Below, one piece after another: positions 22,420-33,340 of a stretch of DNA of 64,000 bases. The translations under genes and the position numbers were made by a program. The stretch is taken from positions 25,437 to 89,436 of the forward strand of contig MNCI01021414.1 in the NCBI GenBank assembly GCA_015680685.1, in the 5' to 3' direction. The stretch comes from Gnetum montanum (taxonomy: Eukaryota; Streptophyta; Gnetopsida; Gnetales; Gnetaceae). The notes beneath the pieces were generated by a model, which worked only from the letters and a program-made list of their open reading frames with translations, did not search any database and had not been told where the DNA came from. The first letter of the stretch is position 1. Every line of letters starts with the position of its first letter.

Positions 22420-22436
22420 TGGCGCTAGAAGGAGGG
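22420..22436 (+). other. Primer-binding site after LTR1 (tRNA-Asn)
   Basis: TGGCGCTAGAAGGAGGG, complementary to the 3' end (CCTCCTTCTAGCG plus CCA) of plant tRNA-Asn(GUU). Best preserved PBS of the window. Confidence 0.85.
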
Positions 22437-22959
22437 TCATTTTTCTCCTAGATCCACAACTTTCTATCTCAAATCTACCCTCTGTGACTGTAGATCTATG
22501 CCCTGTGACTGCAGATCTGTGCCCTATCACTGCAAATATACATCCTATGACTACAGATCTATGCCCTGTCACTACATATCTACATCCTATGACTTTGGTT
22601 ATGACAACAAGTCCTCTTAAGTAGGATATAAGAGTCTCATTCCTCCAAAGGATGCACATCCCATGCCTTGGTCCCAAGTCCGCTAGATACTAGCTATTGA
22701 CAAGGACCAACATGATCTGTTCACACAAGAGCATTCCTCTTCCCACAGTTAAATAAAACCATTCCTTCATCAATCCCCAATCTCATAGTTACAAACCTTC
22801 TTCCTATACACCTCAAAACCTCATTTCCCGGTCCCATGTACTTTTGAACACGGTGCAATGACATCTGGCCAAATGCCAAAGAACAATGCTTGATACCCAG
22901 TTGCTTGTGATGTTTTGTACTTATTTGTTGATGCCTCTTGGGTAGATTCCTCTAGGTGT
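22437..22959 (+). other. Deleted internal region between LTR1 and LTR2
   Basis: Leader with the 21-bp minisatellite (22470-22588) jumps at about 22588 to the pre-PPT region that otherwise precedes LTR3 (33640-34003). All coding sequence is missing. Confidence 0.8.
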
Positions 22960-22976
22960 AAACAAAGAAGGACCAA
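22960..22976 (+). other. Polypurine tract before LTR2
   Basis: AAACAAAGAAGGACCAA directly before TGAAACACC. Confidence 0.75.
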
Positions 22977-24678
22977 TGAAACACCACAAAATTTTGGCTT
23001 AGCACTTTTAGACAAGAATCATGCTGCTGCCCAACATGATTACAGCATGACCAAACTTGAGAGCCTCTAAAATGGCATGAAATGACATACAATGGAGTGA
23101 GCAATGGAGCAAGCAAGGTTTTCCCAAGGCCCACAAGCGACTGCACCAACTTTCCACATCTATAATCAAAGGTTTCAGGCTCAAAATGCTTGGTTTTGGC
23201 TAAGTATAAGTTGGCTATATTTTCAGACACTGCTCAGCGTAAGGCTCAACGTCACCAACTTTTGGAGCCCCGAAACTGAGCCAAAACAGGACAAAATCAA
23301 ATATAGGGACCCCTCATGACCTTCACCATAGTCCCTAGTAGGTCCTAGCATCCATAAAATCAAGATTTGGGCCTCAAATATGCCACTTTAGCTTGGTGAC
23401 GCTGGGGTTACTTTTCTTATGCTGCTCAGCGTAAGGCTTAGCGTCACCAATTTTTGGAGCCCCAAAACAGAGCCAAAATGACATCCAAATTAGCCCAAAT
23501 TTGGCACACAGAACCATCATGACCCATAGGATGCAGATCCACTTTGAAAATGGGTCTCAAAGGTCAGAAATGGGCTCAAAATGCACTATTTTTAGGTCAT
23601 ACACTATTAGTGACGTTGACACTAACATTGACGTTGACGTGGACGTTGACACTAATGTTGACACTGACGCTAACGCTAACATTGACACTGACACTGACTC
23701 TGACACTAACGCTGACACTTATGTTGATGTTGATGCTAACGTTAATGCTAACGTTGGTGCTAGACGTTGACGTTGATGCCAGAACAGACTACACACACAT
23801 CAGAGCCAAATCCACACACGTTGGAGGCCTTGGCGGAGCAGAAACAGCACAAATCTTTAGATTCGGAGGCCAGACATCCATATCCACTCTTGTACTTTAA
23901 CATTCTTTGTACATTTTACATTTTTTCAGCATGTCAAGCTCTTACGCTATGGATTACACACGTGAGTGTAAGAGATCTTGGTCACACTGCATGTTGTACG
24001 TTGTAACATTTCGTGCATCCGGTCAACGCACACACCTGTCATCCGATCCGAAGTTTTCTTACCCTGCAGCCACTAATCTTCTCCTAGATCCCAATCTCAT
24101 GCCTAAAATTGTATAAATCTCCTATTTTTCCATTAGATCGGGGTAGGGAAAAATATGAATCTCAGACACTTAAGAAATCTGGGCATCAATCTCATGTGCT
24201 AGTGCTGCATACAGACTTGGATGCTGTACATCTGCAATCCAAAACCTGCATCTTCCCAACACTCGTTCTCATCCATCGGGGCTAAACTTCTATCTTTCAA
24301 CTAATCTGCAACTACAGTCTAACTCGTGCACATTTTAATTGTTTATTAATACGAACAGTTTGCATTATTGCCCAGATTCTGGCAGTTTACATTATTTTTC
24401 CTATTACGATTTTTCCTGTTTTCATTATTTAAATAGTTTACATTCGTTTCCATTTGTTTATGTTCAGTATTTGCGTTTGTTTACATACAACCCAACGCAT
24501 CGCAATTGCGTACATTTGGGGAAGTCCTTGTTTGATATACATGCAAACCATTCAAGGCACTCTACCTTCGTTATTTTTCCAACAAGCCCTCGGGTGAAGG
24601 CAGGGTCTTACTGTTTCATCCGTAAATCTCTTGGTGTTTGTTCATTCTAGCCTTTCACCAAAGATTTTAGATGGTACA
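22977..24678 (+). repeat. LTR2 of array D
   Basis: TGAAACACCAC to GGTACA, 1.70 kb. Serves as 3' LTR of the deleted unit and 5' LTR of the gag-pro unit. TGACG array at 23610-23775; TATA at 24112. Confidence 0.88.
24112..24118 (+). promoter_or_regulatory. TATA box of LTR2
   Basis: GTATAAATCTCC; likely promoter of the gag-pro unit of D. Confidence 0.65.
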
Positions 24679-24684
24679 GTAAAA

Positions 24685-24701
24685 TGGCACTAGAAGGAGG
24701 G
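24685..24701 (+). other. Primer-binding site after LTR2 (tRNA-Asn)
   Basis: TGGCACTAGAAGGAGGG, one change (CG to CA) from the PBS at 22420. Confidence 0.82.
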
Positions 24702-24739
24702 CCATTTTTCTCCTAGATCCATGTCTTTCTATCTCATAT

Positions 24740-25010
24740 CTACCCTCTGTGACTGTAGATCTGCATCCTGTGACTGCAGATCTACACCCTATCACTATAG
24801 ATCTGTGCCCTATCACTGTAGATCTGTGCCCTGTCACTGCAGATCTACATCTTGTGACTGCAGATCTATGCTCTGTGACTGCAGATCTGTGCCCTGTCAC
24901 TGCAGATCTACATACTATGACTACAGATCTACGTCCTGTGACTGCATATCTACGTCCTATTCCACTAGATCTATACTCAAACATTGCAGATCTGTGTTTT
25001 GCTTTCTAAG
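24740..25010 (+). repeat. 21-bp minisatellite in leader of D
   Basis: About twelve units of exactly 21 bp around AGATCTGTGCCCTGTCACTGC, each with an AGATCT site. As 21 is a multiple of 3, all frames stay open and give heptad peptides (DLCPVTA, CRSVPCH); no start or conservation supports coding. Also at 22470-22588 and 35775-36045. Confidence 0.85.
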
Positions 25011-25771
25011 ATCTATGCCACATCCAGTGTCCATACGCAGCTGTGATTGTCAGCGTTCCTACGTTGCCCTATTCCCAGCATTTAGGCACTATTTCCTGAT
25101 CATAAATCCTATTATCTAGTTCAGACGCCATTTCAGAATTTTCCAAAGACGTCCCTGCTTGAATCATAACGTCCAACACTTAGTTTTCTTACCCAAATGT
25201 TGGTCAAGCTGACATTTGGTCACACTGACATTTGGTCACGCTGACGTTTGGTCAAGCTGATGTTTGGTCACGCTAACATTTGGTCACACTGACATTTGGT
25301 TAAGTTGATGTTGGTCACGTTTACGTTGGTCAAGCTAACATTTGGTCATGCTGACGTTTGGTCAAGCTGATATTTGATCAAGTTGATGTTTGGTCAAGCT
25401 GACGTTTGGTCGAGCTAACATTTGGTCAAGCTGACACTCCTTTGTACGTTGTTCAGCACTTGCCATATTTTCTCTCTTTAACACACGCTACAGTTTACTC
25501 ACACTGCAGTTTGCTCACGTTGCCATTTTCTCATGTTGTAGTTTTACACTTAGAAAATTTTTTGCTTACGTTTTAGTTATTACACTCAGAAAATTTTTTG
25601 CACATGCTACTAGGTTCTCACGTTGGACACTTAGAAAATTTTTTGCACATGTTGCATGCTGGTCACATTGCACACTCAGCCCTGATCATACGCTACACAT
25701 GCTGCACACTTAGCCTGAAACACACTCGACACTTGTTAGCCAGTCCATACGCTGCCCCATCACACATCACC
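25011..25771 (+). repeat. Leader with 16-bp minisatellite (25200-25436) and A/T-run repeat
   Basis: About fifteen units of 16 bp around TTTGGTCAAGCTGACG, then three copies of ACTTAGAAAATTTTTTGC (25548-25660). Non-coding leader between PBS and gag; the same layout at 36224-36800. Confidence 0.8.
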
Positions 25772-28700
25772 ATGGAGTCATCTCAGAACTCTAACGCATG
25801 CATCTTCGTAATCCTCACATAGGAATAGTACAACTTTATCTATGTGAAGATTTAGGCCAACCTTCCCCTTGACATCACAGAACAGGAGGCAAAATGAAAC
25901 TTCGAGAGCATATACATGGGAGGTCATGACTTTGTCCCCTCTGTATATGACATCATCCTCCTTTCTGAGCCTCACCATCAACTCATCTCTTAGCTCCTTC
26001 TGGCTAGGAGCCAAAACACATGGTGACCCACTGAGGAGCCCTGAAACCAAGATCAGGATGATGACTTCAAGGCACAATCTGAACCTGAGGATTCATACCA
26101 CACCCTTAGTCCCCATGCCTATGTGAACCCATCATTCCACCCTCACATGGGACAGACGGCCACTCACCAAGTTTCAACAAGCACACAAGCACCCGTATCC
26201 CAACAGAGATTACCCATACCCATCTTGACCCAGTACATATCACACGTGGAAACACATGGAGCCCTTTTCATCACTTCAGCTCTGCACATCTAGGGTGTTA
26301 CTTCACAGTTTGTGGCTAGGAAAGGAACCATATCCCTTGTTCAACAATCCACTCACTTCAACATGCCACAGCCCCCAACCACAACTCCAAACATTTCTTC
26401 ACAGCAAAAAATGACAACCCAACAATCTCCCCAACTAATTAATTTGCCTACCGCTGCTGTTGAGGTAAAGCACCTCAAAACTGCCAACACCGAAGCAGTT
26501 AAAGTACTGGACTTCTACCAAGATGATCTAATTAGCTCTTCAGTGCCATTGTTATCTTTAACCAAGGGAATCACACTGCCCTAGTTAACTAAATACAATG
26601 GGAAGGGAGATCCAAATGCTCACTTAGTCACATTTCAATCAGAAACGCTATTACTTCAAGCTTGGCCCCACGCAATCTTACAGGTGTTCACTATGTCCTT
26701 AATGGGCATAGCCTTAAACTGGTACCGAGCTCTACCCTGTAACTTCATATCCTCTCTGGAGGATCTGTTACATCAATTTGTCACCCGGTTTAAGTACAAC
26801 CTCAAGCCTGAGGCCACACTAGACACTCTGATACAGGTCCAACAAGCGCCACTAGAGCCTGTGCAGAAGTTCATTCAATGATGGAGCACAGCCCTTAACG
26901 AACTTCATGAGCCCATCCCTGAAATGTATTTGCTTACGATTCTAAAGGAAGCCATGAATGACTTCGTTAAGTCAAAACTGTACTACCTAAGTGCTCAAAC
27001 GTTGAGCCAAGCCTTCACGCAGATCAAGAACATTGAACAAGCTGCACAAGTTAGCAATGATCCCACCTATGTGGCTTACAAGAACCAACACGTTGCCAAA
27101 CAAAAGATAATAATGGAAATTGTAGCTACAAGCACAAAAATAACAAACACCAATACCAACCTACCTGCAACAACATGCGCCACCCCAAGGCCCAACTTTT
27201 AGTGCAAGGATCGCTCTAAGTATACGTCGCTACCCACGTGACCCTCTGAACTACTAGAGCAACTCCTCAAAGCTAAGAAAATTCAATACAAACAAGTAGG
27301 AGAGAATGTCTGCTGAAGACACGACAGGTACTACAAGCTACTAAGGAATCTCACCTTAGCAGCACCAAATAAGCCCCCGGTCCCACGACACTTCAAGTTA
27401 GATCAATTCTGTAACTACCACCAGATGTCGGGTCACAATACCAAAAACTATCGTGCCTTACAGGATGATCTACAAGCAATGATAGAACGGGGACAACTAA
27501 ACATCAACACCCTAAATCAACCCAGCACAGACGATGCCTCCTATGTCATAAACTCCATTGACATAGATAGTAAGCCTAAACCTATGCAGCAACCTTTTGT
27601 GATCCATGTGCCTCCTAGCAAGGTAACAATCCCCTCCGCCTCCATGAGCAAGAGGCCTCCCATCATCATCAAGGTACCACCTAGAGCACCAATGACACCT
27701 TTTGTGGTCAAAGTACCATCGCAAATGTCCGCTAAGATGTTAAACTGGAAGGAAGCATCATCGTTCGCTAAGAAGTTAAATTGGCATGATGCACCGACCA
27801 CAACTGCAAAGAAACCTTTCATCATCAAGTTGTCACAACAAGCTAGTCAAACACCAATGACTCCTCAAAAACTACCAGTAGCCATAAAGTTGCCACCATG
27901 CGAGGGCCCCTCACCTACCTGAAGCCCAAACGTAGACGACACGGGTAAGCGAACCAAATGGCAACAGAAGAGGACAAACAAACAATGAACAACACTCACA
28001 GCTGAACCAAAGCTCACACCTAGTACACAGCAACTAAACATTGGGGGCCTTGTCCCTAATCCAAAATAAACTAGGCCCAGGCCCTCAACCCATATAGAGG
28101 CAACCAACATAATGGTAAACAACACGGACTTTGTAGCTACACTGGCCTAGGTGAAACAAACGCTCAGACAAAAGAACACAACCATGAGCTTGTACGACTT
28201 GGTCATGACATCATCGGCTCATCGTGAAGCCTTAGCACAAATGTTAGCATCCATTCCTGTTACAAAGGATATCCCTGCTAACATGGAATCCATCTGTGCA
28301 ACAATTTCACAACACACACCGCAATGATTGGGTTCAAACACCTTAGCCTTTCGTGACGATGCAGTTAAAGTCAACCCCAAATGAGGGGAGGTCATAATAG
28401 CTCCATTGTCAATTAGTGTACGTGTTGGGAAATGTACCATTCGCAAAGTGCACGTTGATGATGGTGCGGCAACAAACGTAGCTTTATACTTCGTCATCGA
28501 CAAACTAAGCATGGCAGACAAGATCATGCTAATGAAAATCACATGTTTAAAATCCTTCAACAGATCACGTGTCATAGTTAAGGGCACGATTAACCTCACC
28601 TTCATGGCAGGTGAACAATTCCCCACCAATGTAGAGTTCACTGTCATAGAAGTGATGCCCAGTTTCAACATGATTCTTGGCAGACCTTGGCTAGTGCAAC

Positions 28701-28936
28701 AACGAGTTGTTTCCTCACCAATACATCAAGAAATCAGCCTTCCATACGAAGGTGGACAAGTCATCATACATGACGATAGCACTCCTTTTCAAGCCATCCA
28801 CAACATAGACATGTCACAAGTATTGAAAGAAGAGTCTCTCGATGGAACACCCATGGCAACAAACGTAACACCTAAAGCCAAAACTCCAGAACAAGTGGTG
28901 AAAACCATAAGCCTCCCAGCGGAGCCTAACCCTTAA
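25772..28936 (+). pseudogene. gag-pro: gag-pro polyprotein of array D, one frame with nonsense codons
   Basis: ATG at 25772 (MESSQNSNACIF) and the same frame up to 28936, 1,054 codons plus stop, with no frameshift. Gag N-terminus has YNFIYVKI and VPSVYDIILLSEPHHQ. Gag core at 26584-27202 (YNGKGDPNAHLVTFQSE, ALNWYRALP, SKLYYLSAQTLSQAF). Zinc knuckle at 27415-27460 (FCNYHQMSGHNTKNYRAL, last Cys changed to Tyr). Pro-rich region 27560-27920. Protease at about 28406-28750 with VHVDDGAATN at 28448 and FNMILGRPWL. Several in-frame stops. At 25818-25826 two TAG codons stand where the fragment at 36801 keeps CAG. A further in-frame extension to 29106 with a hydrophobic stretch follows the stop. Confidence 0.92.
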
Positions 28937-29082
28937 ATGCTTCCAAAACCAAATCTGGTTAGGAGACAACCACTCGATCAAAGCACCCCTATGGCCAAAA
29001 ACAAGTTGGATCTTCGCACACTCTTCACATTCTTTCGTTGTGCATACATTGCCTTCATTTGCATTGTACTAACTTACGCATT

Positions 29083-29142
29083 TACATATGGCCCGAAAAG
29101 GCCTTAAACTAAATTGTGGCCCAAAATGGCCTTAAAATAGAA
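29083..29142 (+). repeat. Hairpin-repeat array a of D
   Basis: Two units GGCC-cgaaaa-GGCCTTAAACTA and GGCC-caaaat-GGCCTTAAAATAG, in reverse orientation relative to CTAGTTTAAGGCC. Immediately follows gag-pro. Confidence 0.7.
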
Positions 29143-29547
29143 CAAGTTACATTTCCATTTCCTTAAAATTACATTCTTTTTTGCATGCATAGTTGCATCC
29201 TTGCTCTACGAATCATTATTCCCCTTACATTTCTTCCATGTTGTTACCATTTCAGTTACATTCACACTTATATTTATAAACAGCCAAAACAACAACAAAA
29301 AATTACAAAATCAAATCAATTCAAAAGAAAATCTTTTGCATTTACACTTGTGTCTATCCAAAGTTTGGACAAAACAAAAGAAAAACTTGAATAACATCAA
29401 AAAATAGCAAAAAAAAAATGCATAAATGTATAAATGGATAATATCAAATGTTAACATTGTATCATATATTTTCTTTCATACAATCCACATAATTTCAACA
29501 AAAAATAATAATAATAATAACTAAGCTAACTACAATAGCAAGTTAAA

Positions 29548-29640
29548 TTAAACATCAGCGTCAGGAGAGGCTTGATCTTCAAATCTCTCTACACCATCGG
29601 CTCCTGCTCCACTGGGGCCCACTCCATCATCTCCACGATC
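29548..29640 (-). pseudogene. Last exon of the antisense ORF in D
   Basis: Minus strand TTTATAG/GATCGTGG opens a 93-bp frame rich in Asp/Gly (GDDGVGPSGAGADG ... SPDADV, stop). It matches in phase, size and composition the last exon in A at 48546-48620 (GNISGPNDEGRDDPPPPHLD, acceptor TTTTAG). No upstream exons are recognised in D. Lies between arrays a and c, as in other elements, and runs against the element. Confidence 0.55.
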
Positions 29641-30880
29641 CTATAAACAAACACAAAATGAAAGTAACCATCAACAAAGCATAAATATGCAAGAGAGAAC
29701 TAGCAATAGATAAAATATATATTACACATAGATGAATTAGTGTAATAAATCACCAATTTAATAAAGCACGGTGTCAATTTCCTTTAATATAAAATTAATA
29801 TATTGGCCATATAAGGTGATTTATCTCGATAATATAGCGTGATATAAAAGGTTGTGTTAAATTATTTTAATGGACTGAAATTATTTTAAATCAAAAGTTC
29901 CAATATTCACCAAACTCACCTTACCTACCATGATTGAAAACTTTTCAAATGCTAACAAAAAAAAAAAAGTGGGGACTAGTCATGATAAAGGGGAAAGTAG
30001 AAATAGAGCACCATGAACTTTCATAAGGCCATTGGCCATGTGCTGGTGGAGATCGTTGCTTTATCAGCAAACAGATTTTTAATATAGTTGGATGAACATC
30101 CATCCGTCATCATGTTCATGGCTCATGACCCATGACGATGACCCTGTTTTGTTTATTCTTTTTCCATCAGAAATATGAGAAAAAGAGCAAAAAACCAGCA
30201 ACGAAAATAAACACGCGTGAATGTGCGAGTCATCGCGGAACCTTTGGTGCTCCCAGAGATAGGCGAATCCATACAAATGCAACGTTTTCCTCACACGCCC
30301 CGTCCAAAACCTGATTTCTGTATGACCCATACTTGCCCCTTCGGCCTTCGGTTGCCATCGTGTTTGTTTAGCTATTTGTACTCCCTGGTTTTCTGTGCTC
30401 CGCCTCGTGCCGATGCCACAAATCCTGATTGCTTGCTTCCCACTTAACCATGAAAACGAAATTTTTGGTATGATTCAGAATAGGAGAAAATACGTAAGAT
30501 TTTAATACAAAATGCGGAATCACTAAAAAGGAAAGGAAAAAATACGAGACAAGGCAAGATATCCATGGCCATAAAGATGGCCAATTTATCGATTTTTCAT
30601 ATGGGCTTTGATTTGGAACCATGATGTTGCCTGATAATTATTATTCAGCACCCAAGGAATAAGGCCAATATTCATGGCCGAATTTTAAAACACGACTATG
30701 CACGTTTCCTGTGCTTCGCCCATAACAGAATATCTTGGGCACACCAAGGTGGAAGAAGAAACAAATTAGGGGTATCGCGCTAAGATCACTACCAAATATC
30801 GCGTTAAAATACACTGTTAAAGTACACTCACCCAGTAAAAACAAATGATTCACGCTGCCTATGGTTTTATATTCACTTAC
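29641..30880. other. Unmatched 1.2-kb segment in D
   Basis: No similarity to the rest of the window that I can see. Has more CpG and a mixed composition (GTGCGAGTCATCGCGG at about 30225). Contains an imperfect hairpin with 10-bp arms ATAAATCACC/GGTGATTTAT (29745-29824). Open frames at 30079-30853 overlap on both strands and show no known domain. It may be host-derived, or a diverged upstream part of the antisense ORF. Confidence 0.4.
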
Positions 30881-30889
30881 GCGGATTTT

Positions 30890-31240
30890 GGCCTTCCAAA
30901 ACTCACGCTCAAATGGCGGCTAGCTCACGCTCAAATGGATGCTCAGATGGCGGCTAGATCACGCTCAGATGGCAGATAACTCACGCTGCTAGCCAATGGT
31001 GGCTGACTCACACTGCCAGGCAAAGGCAGGATAACTCACACTGCTAGGATAACTCACACTGCTAGGATAACTCACGCTACCAGGCCGTGGCAGCTAACTC
31101 ACGCTGCAATGGCGGCTAACTCACACTGCCAGGACATGGCGGCTAGCTCACGCTGCCAAGCAATGACGGCTAACTCAGGCGGCCAGGAAAAAGAGCATTA
31201 CTCACACTAAATAACACCCTACCAAATTACTCACGCTAAG
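30890..31240 (+). repeat. Minisatellite CTCACGCTGCCAGGCAATGG
   Basis: About twelve units of 25-30 bp (GGCGGCTAACTCACGCTGCCAGGCAAT). Rich in CpG. Scattered CTCACGCT words continue to 31680. Confidence 0.75.
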
Positions 31241-32100
31241 ATAGGGTTACTGAGGCTGTAAATTACTCACAAAAAATAAAATAAAATTTCCACACACGCT
31301 GTAAACGCTCAAGGGAGAGGGACGTACACATCGAGACCACAATAAAAAAAATATCGCAAGAAAAGGCTAATGAAACATGAAATGGGAGTGTACTGGCACA
31401 AGTATCCTATCCTGGGCTGAGGAAGGTGTTGAAGCATCTCCTTGCTTTCCTCCACAAACCCTAGCATCGCCTCCTTCTTTCCTTTGCCCTTGTCCTATTT
31501 GCCTTTACCCATTTTGCCCCATACGCTGCAAATCTAGATGCTGTAGGTGCAGATCTGGCCAGGGCAATAGTTACTCACGCTACCCACGTTACTCAACACA
31601 CCCTGAGTCTGCCTCTAATGCCGGCTATCCACTACCCACCTTGCTTACGCTGCCACTGTTGCCTGTTTCCAATACTCACACTGTAAAATGATGAAATAGC
31701 TTTTACTTTTGAAACCTTTTTAATTTCTCCTTTTTTATTGTATTGTATTTTACCATTATTCTTACTTTTACCACTTTGTCTTCACGATAACTTCCCAGGT
31801 AAAATGCCCACACCCTAAAAGTAGAAACTCTAAAATAAAAATAAAATAATATAAAAATCACAAAATAAAATAAAATATTTACTTTTAATTACACTACCCC
31901 CTTTGAGCAAAACCAAGCTCTACCCCCTTTGAGCAAAACCAAGCTCTAAAAGCCTTTAAAAATAAAGTAAAATACATAATGTTATTCGAGTTATTTTGAT
32001 TACTTTGACCCCTTTTTTTCTTTTATCAATGCCCAAACCTTAAACTTCAAAAATAAAAAAAATAAAAAAAAAACTATATAAAAAAAATTATGTTAAATTC
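31241..32100. other. A/T-rich spacer in D
   Basis: No recognisable gene; an open frame at 31377-31691 lacks any conserved match. Runs of AAAATAAAATA (31830-31880) and a 27-bp tandem copy of CCCCTTTGAGCAAAACCAAG (31908-31950). Confidence 0.5.
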
Positions 32101-32104
32101 TTGT

Positions 32105-32238
32105 ACACGCCATTCATGGCCCAGTATGGCCTTAAACTACCACGCATGCCACGCATGGCCCGGTATGGCCTTAAACTGCCACCCTGGCCTCGTATAGCTT
32201 TAAACTGCCACACGGCCCGAAAAGGCCCTAAACTAGCG
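32105..32238 (+). repeat. Hairpin-repeat array c of D
   Basis: Four units GGCC-cagtat-GGCCTTAAACT and similar. In element C this array precedes RT; here only about 130 bp of unrelated sequence separates it from array b, so pol is missing. Confidence 0.75.
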
Positions 32239-32364
32239 CTTTTCGCATTATTTTCTATTTTTCTTGTACATTTAGGTTCTGTTTTTAGCAGTTACTACTT
32301 GACATTATGTTCTCTAGTTTCTTCGTTTGCAAGATCACCTAGATATACATGCATACATCCACAC

Positions 32365-32880
32365 TTCGTCCTGGCATCATGATAGTAAATTGATACCACC
32401 GATTCGTCCTGGCATCATGACGGTAAACTGATACCACCGATTAGTCCTGGAGCCATGACAGTAAAATGATACCAAAAACTCATCTTGGAATCATGACAAT
32501 AAACTGATACCACAGATTCGTTCTGGCATCACGACGGTAAACTGATACCATAGATTCGTCCTAGCATCACGACGATAAACTGATACCACAGACTCGTTCT
32601 CGCATCATGACGTTAAACTGATACCACAGATCATCTAGAATGACAATAAAATACCACACTCTCATCTACCAGAGTCTGCTAAGACTATAAACTAGCTCAC
32701 CTCTCCATAGTTTGCCACGACTATAAAGTAGCTCACCTCTCCATAGTCTGCCACGACTATAAACTAGCATTGCATCGTCCACTACGACGATAAATTGGCA
32801 ATGTCCAATGGGTTATGACGTAAAATTAATTCACGACAGTCTACCAAGACTATAAACTAGCAACTTCTTCACTGGCCTAC
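32365..32880 (+). repeat. Hairpin-repeat array b of D
   Basis: About seven units of 36-40 bp with GTCCTGGCATCATGACGGTAAA (inverted pair GTC/GAC), then five with GTCTGCCACGACTATAAACTAG. Reverse complement of the units in B and C. Confidence 0.8.
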
Positions 32881-33052
32881 GAATCCATTGATGTAATCAA
32901 ACGACATGTCTTCATGAACTCGCTGCATGAATTCATCACATGGACTCTGACAACATTGCTGCTGCTCAATTTTGTTTGCCTACTGTTGCATGCGGTGTCT
33001 CCATCACATTGGTTACATCCATGTTTAAAATGTTAAGCTAACTCATTTAATT

Positions 33053-33340
33053 GTGGTTTTCTTGTCTTCTTGGAGTTGTGTTTGTAGGATGACACCTAGA
33101 GGTGTTCGTACACGGATGCACTTCATCACGACAACAAGGTATCACATTGTTCCTGATGCATGTAACCAGCTTAATCAAGCCGTTCACAAGTACATTCCCA
33201 ATTCCCCAAATGTTTCTCATTCCCTAGCATGTTCTCTCTACCCTATTCAGTTACATTTCCCATCACCCCAAAAATCTGAACACATGGTTGCCCACTGTAA
33301 CTCTCAAAGCAGTTGCAACACACAGCACAACACATGAAAT
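33053..33340 (+). pseudogene. 3' peptide region of D
   Basis: After TTGGAGTTGTGTTTGTAG/G (acceptor-like, AG at 33086-33087) runs an open frame MTPRGVRTRMHFITTTRYHI and on to 33337. The first 20 residues align in phase with element B (4420) and, more weakly, with C; the nucleotide context also matches E (56450). Later residues are not conserved. Function unknown. Confidence 0.45.

Noticed and set aside
24667-25119. Open frames over the 21-bp repeat (CRSVPCH, DLCPVTA, VTGHRS heptads) as a repeat protein gene
   Set aside because: All frames are open because the period is a multiple of 3; it lies in the leader upstream of gag.
28219-28671. 150-codon minus-strand frame
   Set aside because: Shadow of D's protease on the plus strand.
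30897-31240. CRISPR-like regular repeats (CTCACGCTGCCAGGC)
   Set aside because: Units are contiguous and diverged with no unique spacers; the context is a plant retrotransposon.
31377-31691. 104-codon Cys/Pro-rich plus-strand frame as a small secreted protein gene
   Set aside because: Lies in the non-coding interval of array D, no conservation elsewhere in the window, and no clear signal peptide.
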